From Neelides folsomi (Eukaryota; Arthropoda; Collembola; Neelipleona; Neelidae), in contig JAQGBZ010000139.1 of assembly GCA_034687125.1 (NCBI GenBank), positions 62,001 through 126,000 of the forward strand: a stretch of 64,000 nt of DNA. The letters are read 5' to 3'. The notes beneath the pieces are model-generated. The model did not search any database, had not been told where the DNA came from, and worked only from the letters and a program-made list of their open reading frames with translations. The translations under genes were made by a program, and so were the position numbers. Positions 50,932 to 61,188 of this stretch are shown piece after piece. Position 1 is the stretch's first letter. The number at the start of each line of letters is the position of its first letter.

Positions 50932-52692
50932 AAATTTGGATAGAAATATTTGACAAAGGTGAGTTTAAAACTTTTGTATTAATGGGAGTTTGTTGAGTTA
51001 AAAAGGCCGAGTGAGCCGGAGGAGTTTTGGAGGACGATGAGGTTGGTTCGGTGAGTGGGGCTGGTGTTATGTAAACTGGAGTCTCCTTGGGTTCCTTCGG
51101 GAGGTGCGAGGGAGGGTGAGGGGATGAATTGTCACTCACACAACCCACCTCCGCCTTATGAAGAATTGAAGGGTCTAAAGGGTTCGTGATCGTAAACCCG
51201 TCACCACTCACCTACATTCGACAGGAGACCCATCACAGGTGCAGTGAGAGATGACAACAGTCGATCCCTATACACACAACTCCTCCTATAACAAAGCATT
51301 ATAACCAAAACACGACGGTTAAAACATTCCTCATCCGGCCCTTTCCGTGTACCGCGCGTTCCGAATTCCTCTTATAAATAAAGAGATCATAAATTTTTAA
51401 AACGGTTTTTTAAATACTTCATAAAAAACCCTTAAGGAACGAACCCTTTTTCAAAAACATTAAATTAATAAATATTATTTATGAGTTGTCAGCATGTCGG
51501 GTAAAACGGTGAGAGTTCAATAATAGAAATAGAAGGAGAACAATGAAGACGTCTTGGTGTATTTAGTAAAGAGAGTCTTGTTAAGATTGGAAGTGTTGGA
51601 GATGATAAATACATAATCTATGGGATATGGATATGGAAGGTGTTGAGTGGGCCTTGAGGGTGAAGTTGCATAATGAGCCTTGTTGTTTCCAGGACCGTTC
51701 TCACGAATCTATTAAGCCAGCCGTCGATTGAGATTTGATTTTCCTCCCCTCGAGGTATTTGAAGAACCCCTGGACCTGTCAAAAAGTCTGGTTGTTCCTC
51801 ATCCACCGCACCTCTCCTACCAGCACGAACTCCGGTCAAAACCATCCAATTTCCTCCAATCAGCCCTCCGTCCTCCAAAGGACTTCTAATACACCCTTAA
51901 TCCACCCTTCAGAGCTGTAAAGAGACAAGACGTTCAACATGCATGCCAACACCAGGGAACAAGAGGTCACTTCGGAGAAATTGAGGATTAAAATTTCTCT
52001 TCTCCACACAAAAACCCTCTTGGTAGATTAAGTGAGAGTTGTGAGCAAGTCTTTCAAAACACATCTTTAAATACACATTCATCCAACACACCTGACCGAA
52101 CATTCGGGCCTTCGAGCCTCAACATTGTTGTAATATGCTTACTTATATGGATTACAGATTATTATAGTGAAAATAATAATACTTTTATTGTTCTTTGTTC
52201 TTATCATATAAATAGTACACCGGTTTTGACACTGTACAAGTGGAAGCTTTATAATATAAATCCTACCTGTGTATTCAAGTAAAAATAGTTTGAAGAAATA
52301 TTACAAGAAGCTACATGACAAATCTCTCACTACTAAATAATAATAAATAGATACAGAGATATGTACAAAAAGGAAAGTTATAACATTATATCTAATATCT
52401 TTACATTACGAAGTGTATTTTGAGCATAGTTAACCTTAGTATTGCCAGATACTCCAATTGTATTTTTACAAGGACCAAAGATGAAGATCATTAATGTGTG
52501 TTGTGAGATGGTGATGGGGCGGAGAAGGTTTCGGTAATTGATTGATGGAGGGTAAAAGGGAAGGGGCGAAAAGGAGGGTTTGGAAAACGCCTTACTCATC
52601 CCATTGTCTTCATCTGCTTCGACGACGATCTCCTTCGACACCCTCTCGAGACTCCAAGAACCCTCAACACGTTCATTCGTCTTTTTTTACTC
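50932..52692 (-). CDS. probable exons of an unrecognised gene
   Basis: Not recognised. Three blocks have coding-like composition on the minus strand. First, about 52692-52595 reads VEGSWSLERVSKEIVVEADE and ends at a strong donor (GGGATGA|GTAAGG). Second, about 51880-51712 reads LEDGGLIGGNWMVLTGVRAG and then EENQISIDGWLNRF before GATTC|GTGAGA. Third, 51211-50932 follows a polypyrimidine tract and GTAG acceptor and reads VSGDGFTITNPLDPSILHKA, then a Ser/Thr/Pro-rich tail to a stop. Blocks two and three join in phase 0. The join between blocks one and two could not be resolved: the best acceptor (CTCTTTACAG near 51918) opens into stops in two frames and a short frame in the third. The gene may be real but wrongly pieced together. 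Confidence 0.35.
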
Positions 52693-52923
52693 AACACAGA
52701 ATACACATACACACCACCTTCATTAAGACACGTTGAGAACCACAATTGAAACTCGGGAACTTTTTTTAAATTTCACATTGACCTTCGTCGTCTAAAATAA
52801 ATAAAGCTGGAGTGAAAAAATGGAATACTACAACAATGCATGTTTTCATAAGATGTTTCAACATCATCAAAGGTTTTACAATAAAAGAGTTACAAAGAGA
52901 GTAATCACAAATATTTAAAATTT

Positions 52924-54890
52924 TTATATAAGTGAAGAATGAAGAATTTCGATTTCTTTCATGACGTAAAAAACAATTTTCTTTAAATGATCATCGGTAG
53001 GGAAAATGGTTTGATCTCCATTTGCAGTCAAATATAAATTCGAGGCGTATGTTAAAGTTGTGAACATCAATACTAAAATTTCAAGAGCCGGTAAATATAT
53101 TAAATAAAATTCAATTTAAAGTATATTATATTTTAAACCTCACAGATATGAAACAATTGGTGGAAATGTTTAAAGCTGTATGTAACAGTATTTTTATTCA
53201 ACTAACCTGTATTCCCTGGAAGGAGTTGAGTATCAAAACTCAATGTCTCAATTTTTTTCCCAAGCAATGTGACAATTTCTTTTGGACCGGGCAAACATGT
53301 AGTTTGCAATGTGGCCATTGTATTCGTGCAAAATGTTCTTGTGAGGAAAGGGAAAAGTGAGCCGCAGAATGGAATGGCAACGAATGTCATCAAAGCCAAA
53401 CTTGTGGACTTCTTCAATGCGTTTAATCTCTTTTGAATTTTCTTCACTCTCACGCTCCCATCTTCATCAGTCATTGGCAATTGTAGGAATCCGAGCGAAC
53501 TACACATTTTAGAAAAATTAAAATCTTATATAAGAAACACTACATACTAGATACATACTAATATTGTTGTAAAATAGTATAATTTACAAATAATTTCTCA
53601 GTTTGTCATTGGGATGACCCGAGAAAGGAAATGGCATCCCACAGGAAAATTCTTTGGGAATTTCAATTTCTAATTCTTTCATATAAGAACGGAGTGCTCC
53701 AGAAGCAGCAGCTAAAATAACTGCAGTCAATCCGACTTCATAACCAGTAGCTATTTCTTTAACAGCAGTTAAAGAAATTGGACCAGAAAACGCCTATTAG
53801 AAAAGGAGAATCATGTTTAACTTAAAGTTAGTTACTTGTACATTGTTTCACTGTAAAGTTTTTCTGCTTTTGTTGAATTTACCTTGCTTGAGATCTTGCT
53901 CAATTTTCGTGTAGGCCAATGCCAAACGTTAAAGTCCGTCGCTCTCAAAGTCGCATCAATGGACTCATAAAATGAAAATAAAAGTAATTTCCCCCATTTT
54001 ACAACTGTCTGAGTTTTATCTTTCTCGAAGTTATTTGGGAGGGTTAACATTTCTTTTGAGCTTCCAAAGAACCGATAGACAAATAATTTAGCAAATGAAT
54101 ATCTGAAAACAAAGCAATTAATAATGTTTTCAATTACTAAATTCTAAAAGTTCAATTGAAATGAAATGCTATAATTACCCATCTCCAATTGAATGATGCT
54201 GAAAAACGAAATAATTCTTAAAAATAGGCAATTATTTAAAAATCATTTATAACAATACTATTTTATAAAATGATATCTTACAGATCTAATAATGATGACA
54301 GTTTGAAGTTGTCCTTTACTCGACCTAAGGTTTCTTATAACGTTCATCTCCCATAAGCTTTTTTTCGGCTTGAATGGAGAAGAGATTATTTTTTTATGTA
54401 TTTGGAACAATTCACCTTCATCAATTTCTTCCTTATTAGGATGTAAAATGACGTGTTTATCAATGGAAAACTTTTCGTCCCATTGCCAAAAATAAAACCC
54501 CATCCAAGTTGTAATGAACTGTCGAAATTCGGGAAATAATAAATCCCCGTTTTCATTCTTTGCATTGAGAATTTTTGCTTCGATTTCTTCTTTAACTTCT
54601 TGGAGTGCTAAATCTCCATTAAGTATAATGGTTCCCACGATGGTCAAATTGGGTTTTGAGAAATTATCTGTGGCAAAAACTGAGCTACGAGATGAAAGCA
54701 TTTTCCCTAAATCTGGTCGTAGCCTTCCACTCATATTAAACACGATGAGCCTCCAAAAGAAAATGAACGAAGATGAAACAAGGAGAAATGGCGTGGAGAG
54801 TAAACAAAATAGTGTTAATATAAAAATAAAAATTCTTCTTAAGTATCCTTTAATTTTTGACCACAAAACAAAACACACAAAATAGCCCAT
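52924..54890 (-). CDS. WSD1/DGAT-type O-acyltransferase (wax ester synthase/diacylglycerol acyltransferase-like)
   Basis: A member of the bacterial/plant-type wax ester synthase/DGAT family that also occurs in arthropods; such enzymes move fatty acyl groups from acyl-CoA to alcohols or diacylglycerol. The N-terminus (from MGYFVCFVLWSKIKG) carries long hydrophobic stretches, so ER membrane anchoring is likely. Further along: FSKPNLTIVGTIILNGDLAL, then LWEMNVIRNL, then the catalytic HHSIGDG (HHxxxDG). That motif comes from a 20-nt exon (54198-54179) between short introns. The following exons read YSFAKLFVYRFFG, AFSGPISLTAVKEIA, LRSYMKELEIEIPKEFSCGM and a C-terminal WSD1_C-like part with CLPGPKEIVTLLGKKIETLS and FTTLTYASNLYLTANGDQ. 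It ends HSSLI. The two catalytic histidines and the aspartate are present, so activity is expected. The upstream frame is open only from a GTG, so I start at the ATG at 54890. Confidence 0.9.
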
Positions 54891-56337
54891 AATTTTAAAT
54901 AAATTAAAACTCACTTATTCACAGAAAACATTTTACACGAATGAAAAGAATGATTATTGACTAAATTCATTATCCAAACTCAAAATATCCTCAATTTCAA
55001 AATGTTCTCAGGCAGAAGGCAAATTATTAAAATCTAAATTAAAATGCACTCCTTTATTGGAGATAATACATAACAAGTAAATATCTGTATGTGAATGACG
55101 CATTGCATAACAAATGGAAAGGAGAATTATCTAATTTTAACTATATGGCTTATATATTTGTTATAATTAACTATAATTAATACATTAATGAACTAATTTA
55201 CAAAATTTTGACTAATAAATGAAATGAATATTACTGGTATATGGAGTAAAGAGTAAATAGTAATAAAAGACAGATTTGTACATACCTACATTGTATGTAT
55301 TATTTTATAACTTATAGTAATGATACAAACGGGTTTTTCATGTGTGAGAATTGAGAATTGAAAAAATTCTTGAGAATGGATTAAAAGCAATTTATATTTT
55401 ATGTGTAAGTAAGTACTACCTGTTACATAGAACACTAATCAGGTACCTAAATAGAATAAATACTGATACAACTCATTCATTAATTGAAGTCTGCATTATA
55501 AATAATATGTATGTCTTAGCTAGAATAATGATTGCTAATTACATGCTCTCACTTATTTATTATAGATGATTATAAAATCAAGGATGATTTTATCACATTT
55601 TTCACAATGAAATGACTGACTCGCATTATGTATATACATACATATTTATATGTAACATACAACAATAATAATTATATTATTGACTTTATACCTAAACTTA
55701 TTTTATTTAAACATGGAATACGCTCTTAATTAGTATCTTATTCCTATATTAAAGGTACAGCTTAATTAGTGAATACACCTATCCATTCTCAAAATAATTC
55801 GAATCAAGTTTACTGACGTTAGTTAGTTTAGTTCTTACAGGTAGAATTCTCATAAAGGAAATCTATATAAATAAGGCTGTATTTTAAGTAATACAATAAA
55901 ATATGGTATACCATTATAATAGGCGCATATCCTACTCTTTTTTGTTTATTTAGAGTACATTACTGCAAATTAAAAAGAGTTCATGGTTTATTTTTTAAAC
56001 AAAGTGAAAGATTTATTGACTAAATAATATTAATTTATATAAATTTATCAATGGCAAATAAATAAACATGATGATATTGAAAGGATTAATTAAGCCAAAA
56101 TGACACAGTGCCTGTTTTAGCAAGTTTGATGGATAGCAGATGCATGAAAGCAAATGTCATTTGAAGATGAGAATTATGTTAAGATTCAATCTACTTGTAC
56201 TCCATATCTTTCTATCATAAATATCATTTATCGTTACAAACAACTTAATTTTGTATTTGCTTGTTAAAATTGATAGTGGGATTGTCAATAGTCTTAATTA
56301 AAGTTACAGATGTTAAAGAAAGGAGATTGGAAGGTCG
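54891..56337. other. 1.4-kb divergent intergenic region
   Basis: It separates the starts of the acyltransferase (-) and the calreticulin-like gene (+). It is AT-rich, with only chance-length open frames. It probably contains both promoters, but I see no defined element. Confidence 0.5.
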
Positions 56338-56448
56338 ATGAAAAACTTAAACTTGGATTTTCCACTTCTTATAAATGGTTCATCTAAAGAGGAGGAATCT
56401 CCAGTCGAGATCTCTCCTTCAATCCCTGAAGGTCCCAGAAGAGTGAAA

Positions 56449-58328
56449 ATGGAGAAGTTCCTGTCCTTTACGTTATTCCTTCTTCTTCTGGTTAATTCCA
56501 TAGGGTATATCTTTTTATAATATTATTATTTAATTATTCATACATTTATTATAGATAATGAAGATTCTGTTTAATTGAAAAATTGTAACATTCTTTATTC
56601 TTTATCTATCAGTGGAAATAATGATAAAGAAATTCGAGACATCCAATCCAGCGTTATCGGTCTTCACGCCAATTTCCTCAATTTGAACAACAAATTCGAA
56701 GATATCTACAATAAGCTCGGAAGGATTGATAAACATGTACGTTTGGAATTTATATTACCGTAAAGTATGTATTTATGCCCGGTGTTCGAAATATACCCGG
56801 GGGTAGAAGCTGAGACTTTAAAAGATGCCCGGAGTATTAAATTATGCCCGGGGTCTAAACGAGAATCCTTAGTTTTCAAACCTTACCATACTAAATGCCC
56901 ATTATTAATCGTTTGATGTCTTTAAAATAGTTAATTTATTGATAAAATAAAACCACGAAGACAATTTTCAATTGAATTCAAACTAAAAGTGTTAAATTAT
57001 GCTGATAATATAAGATTTTCTTGCCTTTATTTAAACAACTTACTAAATATACCCGGGGTTCGAAATATACCCGGTATCGATATATACCCGGGGGGTCAGG
57101 GGAGGAAGTTAAAAGATGCCCCGGTGTGTAAATACATACTTTACGGTATATTTAGTTAATTATTGAGCTAATATATTAAAAATTATTTTTTAAATTATTA
57201 TAAAGCGCCATGTTGTTTCAATTATAATAAGTATAATATTCGTTCTTTTTAGCTTCAATTCTTGTCGGATAAACATGAACAACTTGAAGATGTAAGTGAA
57301 ATGATGTTTTTATTCTAAATTAAACGATCATTAATGAAACGATTATTTTGGTAATGTCATTTAAAAATTTAATTATAGTTGTGATTTAAAACTATGATTT
57401 TTAGAAACAAATGGCACTTTATGAATATGTTCATAATACAACAAACGAACTCAAAAACCAAACTGCGCAAATCTACAAACCCAATTATATGCTTCCACCC
57501 GCACCAGGAATGGTCAATCCTTTTTACTACAACGCAACCCATAACTACCCGGACACCTCAGTGTACGAAGAGAGGATGAGAAAGAAGTCCATCATTTTTG
57601 AAGAAACCTTTTCCGATGGAGCAAATTGGACTTCACGTTGGTTGCCTTTTTACAAACTAATCGGGCGATATGAGAGATTCTCATTGGCCGAATCATCCAA
57701 AGCAATTCACTCAACCACGAATGGTTATTATCCAATTTCTGCCGAATTTCCAAAATCTTCAAATCGTGATAAAAATCTGTTCATTCAATTTTCTGCCAAT
57801 TTCTCTGCTGGCGTTCCTTGCACAAGCACCGCAACCATCAATTTGTACAATTGCTTAGACGCCGGTGAACGTCTCACTTGGAACACCAAAAAACTCCTCC
57901 GGTTCCAAATTGGATTTTGCAATAGCGAAATGAACGTCAAATTTTATCATCCGGATACTGAAGAGTCAATTTCCAAATCCCAAGGCAAATTCGACATGCT
58001 TTCCAATTCCACGACTCATGTCTTCACACTCTTTGTCCGACCCAACGATACGTTCACAGTTTACGCCGACGGGATCGAAGCTTTTAGTGACAATTTCAAT
58101 TGGCCCTTCAGATATCACGGCTATGAAGAAATTTGCAAAGTTGGATTCATCTACCAGCAAGATGTGGATTATTACGTCGAATTCGACAATATCCTCCTTA
58201 CGACTAACATGGAGGTGGCTGAGTCCAAAAGGGATGAAATTCTTCATCCTGCTAAGATTTTCATGGGACCTTACGCTCCAGGCCACTCACACTCACAGAA
58301 TCCCCATCATGGCCAATATCACGGTTGA
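56449..58328 (+). CDS. secreted coiled-coil protein with a divergent calreticulin-like lectin domain
   Basis: Four exons (56449-56504, 56613-56736, 57253-57291, 57405-58328) join in phase to 380 residues. A signal peptide (MEKFLSFTLFLLLLVNSIG) is followed by a heptad-rich stretch (IRDIQSSVIGLHANFLNLNN ... LEDKQMALYEYVHNTT). The C-terminal 250 residues resemble the globular domain of calreticulin/calnexin: EETFSDGANWTSRW (compare DGDGWTSRW), YYPISAEFPKSSNRDKNLFI, the two cysteines of the conserved disulfide (GVPC and IGFC), and THVFTLFVRPNDTF (compare HLYTLIVRPDNTY). There is no proline-rich P-domain repeat, no acidic tail and no KDEL; the end is His/Ser-rich (HSHSQNPHHGQYHG). Residues at the glycan-binding YVK position do not look conserved. 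The frame is open up to an ATG at 56338, which would give a longer cytosolic leader and a type II anchor instead. The exact function is unknown. Confidence 0.8.
56758..57146. mobile_element. small TIR element (MITE-like) with CCCGG repeats
   Basis: The 389-bp segment has perfect 18-bp terminal inverted repeats, CCGTAAAGTATGTATTTA on the left and its complement on the right (57129-57146). It is flanked by TA on each side, as in Tc1/mariner-type target duplications. Inside, TATACCCGG/ATGCCCGG words recur about eight times, and an inner unit (TTCGAAATATACCCGG ... TTAAAAGATGCCCGG) occurs in direct orientation in the left and right halves. It has no coding capacity. It sits in the second intron of the calreticulin-like gene. 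Confidence 0.8.
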
Positions 58329-60141
58329 TTAACATGATCACAGAAAACATTCTAAGCCCATCATGATTCAAATGTCATCATAGTCAACATGTTTATTAAA
58401 AAAATATTTGCATTCATATTTTAATCCTTTCGCATACATTTGGCCATTTCTTAGAATAGCACTTAAAATATTATATAAATCTGTCATCTACATATCATTA
58501 TAAATCCAATATTTATATCTTAGAATTAGTACATTGTGCCATAATGATTTATAGTCTATAGTATTGGTATTTATAATATGACATAAATAATATAAAGTTT
58601 AAGAGCTAAAGATCCTGAACATTGAACTGTCTTAAAAAGTAAAGGTCGAATACTGTGTTAGAATGTGAAAGGTCATTTGTACATGATAATGGGATTAGTA
58701 TGGGGTTAGGTAAAAGAGAGATGATGTCTCACCGCCTTGTTTTTCCACTTCATTTCCCTAATGATGAGATTAGGAAGAGGGGGAGGTCTGACACGTGCTT
58801 GAAACAGCCCGAGTCAAATGAGGAAACACGACACGGTGAACTACCACACAGCAACACAAAGGGAACCTTCCCGGAACAAATTCTTTTACAACGATCCCTT
58901 CATTCATCCCTCGACCTCCGTGCTCAACATCTCTATTTATTAGACCCACTTTCATGAGAACCACTTCCTTAGCAAGATTTCATATTCCTTTCAATTTCCA
59001 TATATTTTACTACCCTTTTAAATAGACAAATTTTATATTCGCATTCTGCACCGTGAAGATACATCGATCTAATATATTCAAAAGTGTGTTAGAACCCATT
59101 AGATCATTTCAGATTATGTGCATGAGATTCCTTTCACTGACGTCACTAAATGATCAAAATGCTAAAATGATGGTTGATGTAAAATTAAATTAAATGAACT
59201 TGACTAGGATTTTAGTAGTAAGGAGAATATTAAAATATTAACCATAGTTGGATTAACCATTGCCATAAGTAATGCACCATAGGATAAGCAGGGATGGATT
59301 TTAAAAAGCAGGGGAGATTCCTCTTTGATTCCACATATGGCAGGATTTGGTGTCCCCGAGGAGACCCTCACAATTAAATGGAACTTTACTTCCCATTGTC
59401 GGAACTGGGAGGGAGGTTACGGGTATTACTCGGTTGCCCCTTCATTCACTCGCCGCCGACCACCTCGTTCACAACTACTTCTTCAGTGTACTAGCAGCAA
59501 AAACCATATCTACCATTAAATATTGTTCATATTCAATTATTTCAAAAATAATAATATTGTTAAAAGGAATTTTGAAGAGGATCGATTTTAAAGGGGTTTG
59601 CAAAAGGAGTGAAAAAAGGAGCGCGAGAGTGTTTATTCAATTAGTATTCTTCCCTGGAAAGGAGAATCAATTACGGTCGCCTTCGTGTTTATCGTCGGAG
59701 TCATCATAGAAGATTGTGGTTGCAGTGGGAAGAGTCGGTGGGCGAGGGCGAGGAGTGTAATTGGACGAAGTGGGCCGATTCTTGAGGAAAGATCCTCCCA
59801 ACCTCGCCTATTACTAACATCAAATCCCCATCCCTGCGCCGTGTTCCACGTCGTTTTCCACACCCCCGAATTCAACTTGACTTCTTGGAACTTTCTTCTC
59901 TCCTTTTCACTCAGCTCCACTTTCTCCCAACGAACACCTTCGAATCTCAATCATTAAAATAAATCTTCTCTAACTGACTATAACTAACTTTAACCAAATT
60001 TAACTGACTTAATTTAATTCAGTGATTAAGCTAACAGAAAACAATTTAATAGAAGTTTGTTAATAAAAACTGTTAGTGAGAAAGTTGTCGATTCCAAAGT
60101 GGATTTCGATCCTACGTTCCGAAATTTTCAAAAGATCAAAA
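58329..60141. other. intergenic region upstream of the bHLH gene
   Basis: About 1.8 kb. Minus-strand frames at 59950-59633 and 58964-58770 have protein-like composition, and the first has a possible donor (GATTTGAT|GTTAGT), but no start, acceptor or partner exon is convincing. The region probably includes the bHLH promoter and 5' UTR. Confidence 0.4.
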
Positions 60142-61188
60142 ATGGAGAATTTTACTGGAGGTGGGAATTCCAATTTTGGACTTGCTGGGGCTGCAGCGAG
60201 CTCGGCTTTAATGACCATTTCGGATTTGATAACTCACCACCAACATCAGAGTTTGCTCTCAACGGACAAGGTCCAAACTCCAGAGGAAATTCTGGATCAT
60301 CAGAGGCATTTTAGAGAATTTGCCGTAGCAGCGAGTTCGGGCTCGGCCTTCAGAACATCCGGGAAATATCATCATTCACATCATTCAATGTTCCCCGCAA
60401 CACCCGGATCGCGGTATCATCCATATGGCCATCCGCCACAACAAGGGCTTACTCACAGTTCCTTTTTACCAACTGGGCTCAAACTGCCACTGTCCCATCC
60501 TCTCGGGGACGAATTCCCCCATGAGGCCGAGTCAACATTGAGCGAGCGGGACGAGGAGGGAAAGAGTGGGAAAAGTGATTTAACTGACAGCGACTGTGAG
60601 GAGTCCCTCGACGTCGGACGAGAAAAGGGTCAACGTCAAGAAAACGAGGGTTTCTTTAATGAGATGAAATTGGACGAGAACAACGAGCCGAGCGGCGACG
60701 CTTCGGCGAATCCACCTGGAACGAAGGGAGAAAAGTCTAAAGGGTCAGGGAAGAAGAATCGTCAAGGGAAGTCTGTGAGGCTGAGCATCAATGCAAGAGA
60801 AAGACGGCGAATGCACGATCTCAATGATGCATTGGACGAATTGAGGAGCGTCATTCCTTACGCTCATTCTCCAAGTGTGAGGAAATTGTCGAAAATTGCC
60901 ACGTTGTTGTTGGCCAAAAATTACATTTTGATGCAAGCAAATGCCCTGGATGAGCTCAAACGAATAATTGCGTATATGAATCAATCGGCTGGGATTCCAA
61001 TTCCAACACCTGCAATTATCGCATCTTTTGAAGCATCCCAACAAGGATCGGGGAGGAATTCGGGGAGTCCAAGTGGCGGTGGTGGACCGATGAGTTCGGA
61101 GAAGCTGAGATCGCCCCTTGGTCTTGCTTACACTTCCCAACCCCAACAAAGCCCTCAAATGAATCATCCACCATTTATTAAACATTAA
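60142..61188 (+). CDS. bHLHE22/BHLHE23-like (Beta3/Oli) transcription factor, intronless
   Basis: A single-exon 348-residue bHLH protein of the Beta3 (bHLHE22/23) group, a neural repressor family close to Olig. The bHLH covers about residues 212-275: the basic region [20 protein letters not shown], the loop [17 protein letters not shown], and helix 2 [40 protein letters not shown] is nearly identical to vertebrate bHLHE22, while Olig proteins have SRERKRMHDLN. The N-terminal half is rich in His, Ser and Gly and then acidic ([14 protein letters not shown]), followed by a Lys/Gly basic linker. The C-terminus is Gly/Ser/Pro/Gln-rich and ends PPFIKH. I start at MENFTGGGN; the frame runs further up only from a GTG. 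AATAAA lies at 61228. An intronless coding region is usual in this family. Confidence 0.95.
   Translation: MENFTGGGNSNFGLAGAAASSALMTISDLITHHQHQSLLSTDKVQTPEEILDHQRHFREFAVAASSGSAFRTSGKYHHSHHSMFPATPGSRYHPYGHPPQQGLTHSSFLPTGLKLPLSHPLGDEFPHEAESTLSERDEEGKSGKSDLTDSDCEESLDVGREKGQRQENEGFFNEMKLDENNEPSGDASANPPGTKGEKSKGSGKKNRQGKSVRLSINARERRRMHDLNDALDELRSVIPYAHSPSVRKLSKIATLLLAKNYILMQANALDELKRIIAYMNQSAGIPIPTPAIIASFEASQQGSGRNSGSPSGGGGPMSSEKLRSPLGLAYTSQPQQSPQMNHPPFIKH

Noticed and set aside
51212-51267. Minus-strand reading STVVISHCTCDGSPVECR that looked like a cystine-rich exon ending at GTGAGT
   Set aside because: The same bases form a strong polypyrimidine tract and GTAG acceptor for the next exon, so the Cys-rich peptide is probably a chance translation of an intron end.
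59633-59950. Minus-strand ORF of about 105 codons (FEGVRWEKVELSEKERRKF)
   Set aside because: It has some coding-like composition and a possible GTTAGT donor, but no ATG, acceptor or partner exon was found, and the plus strand is open as well.
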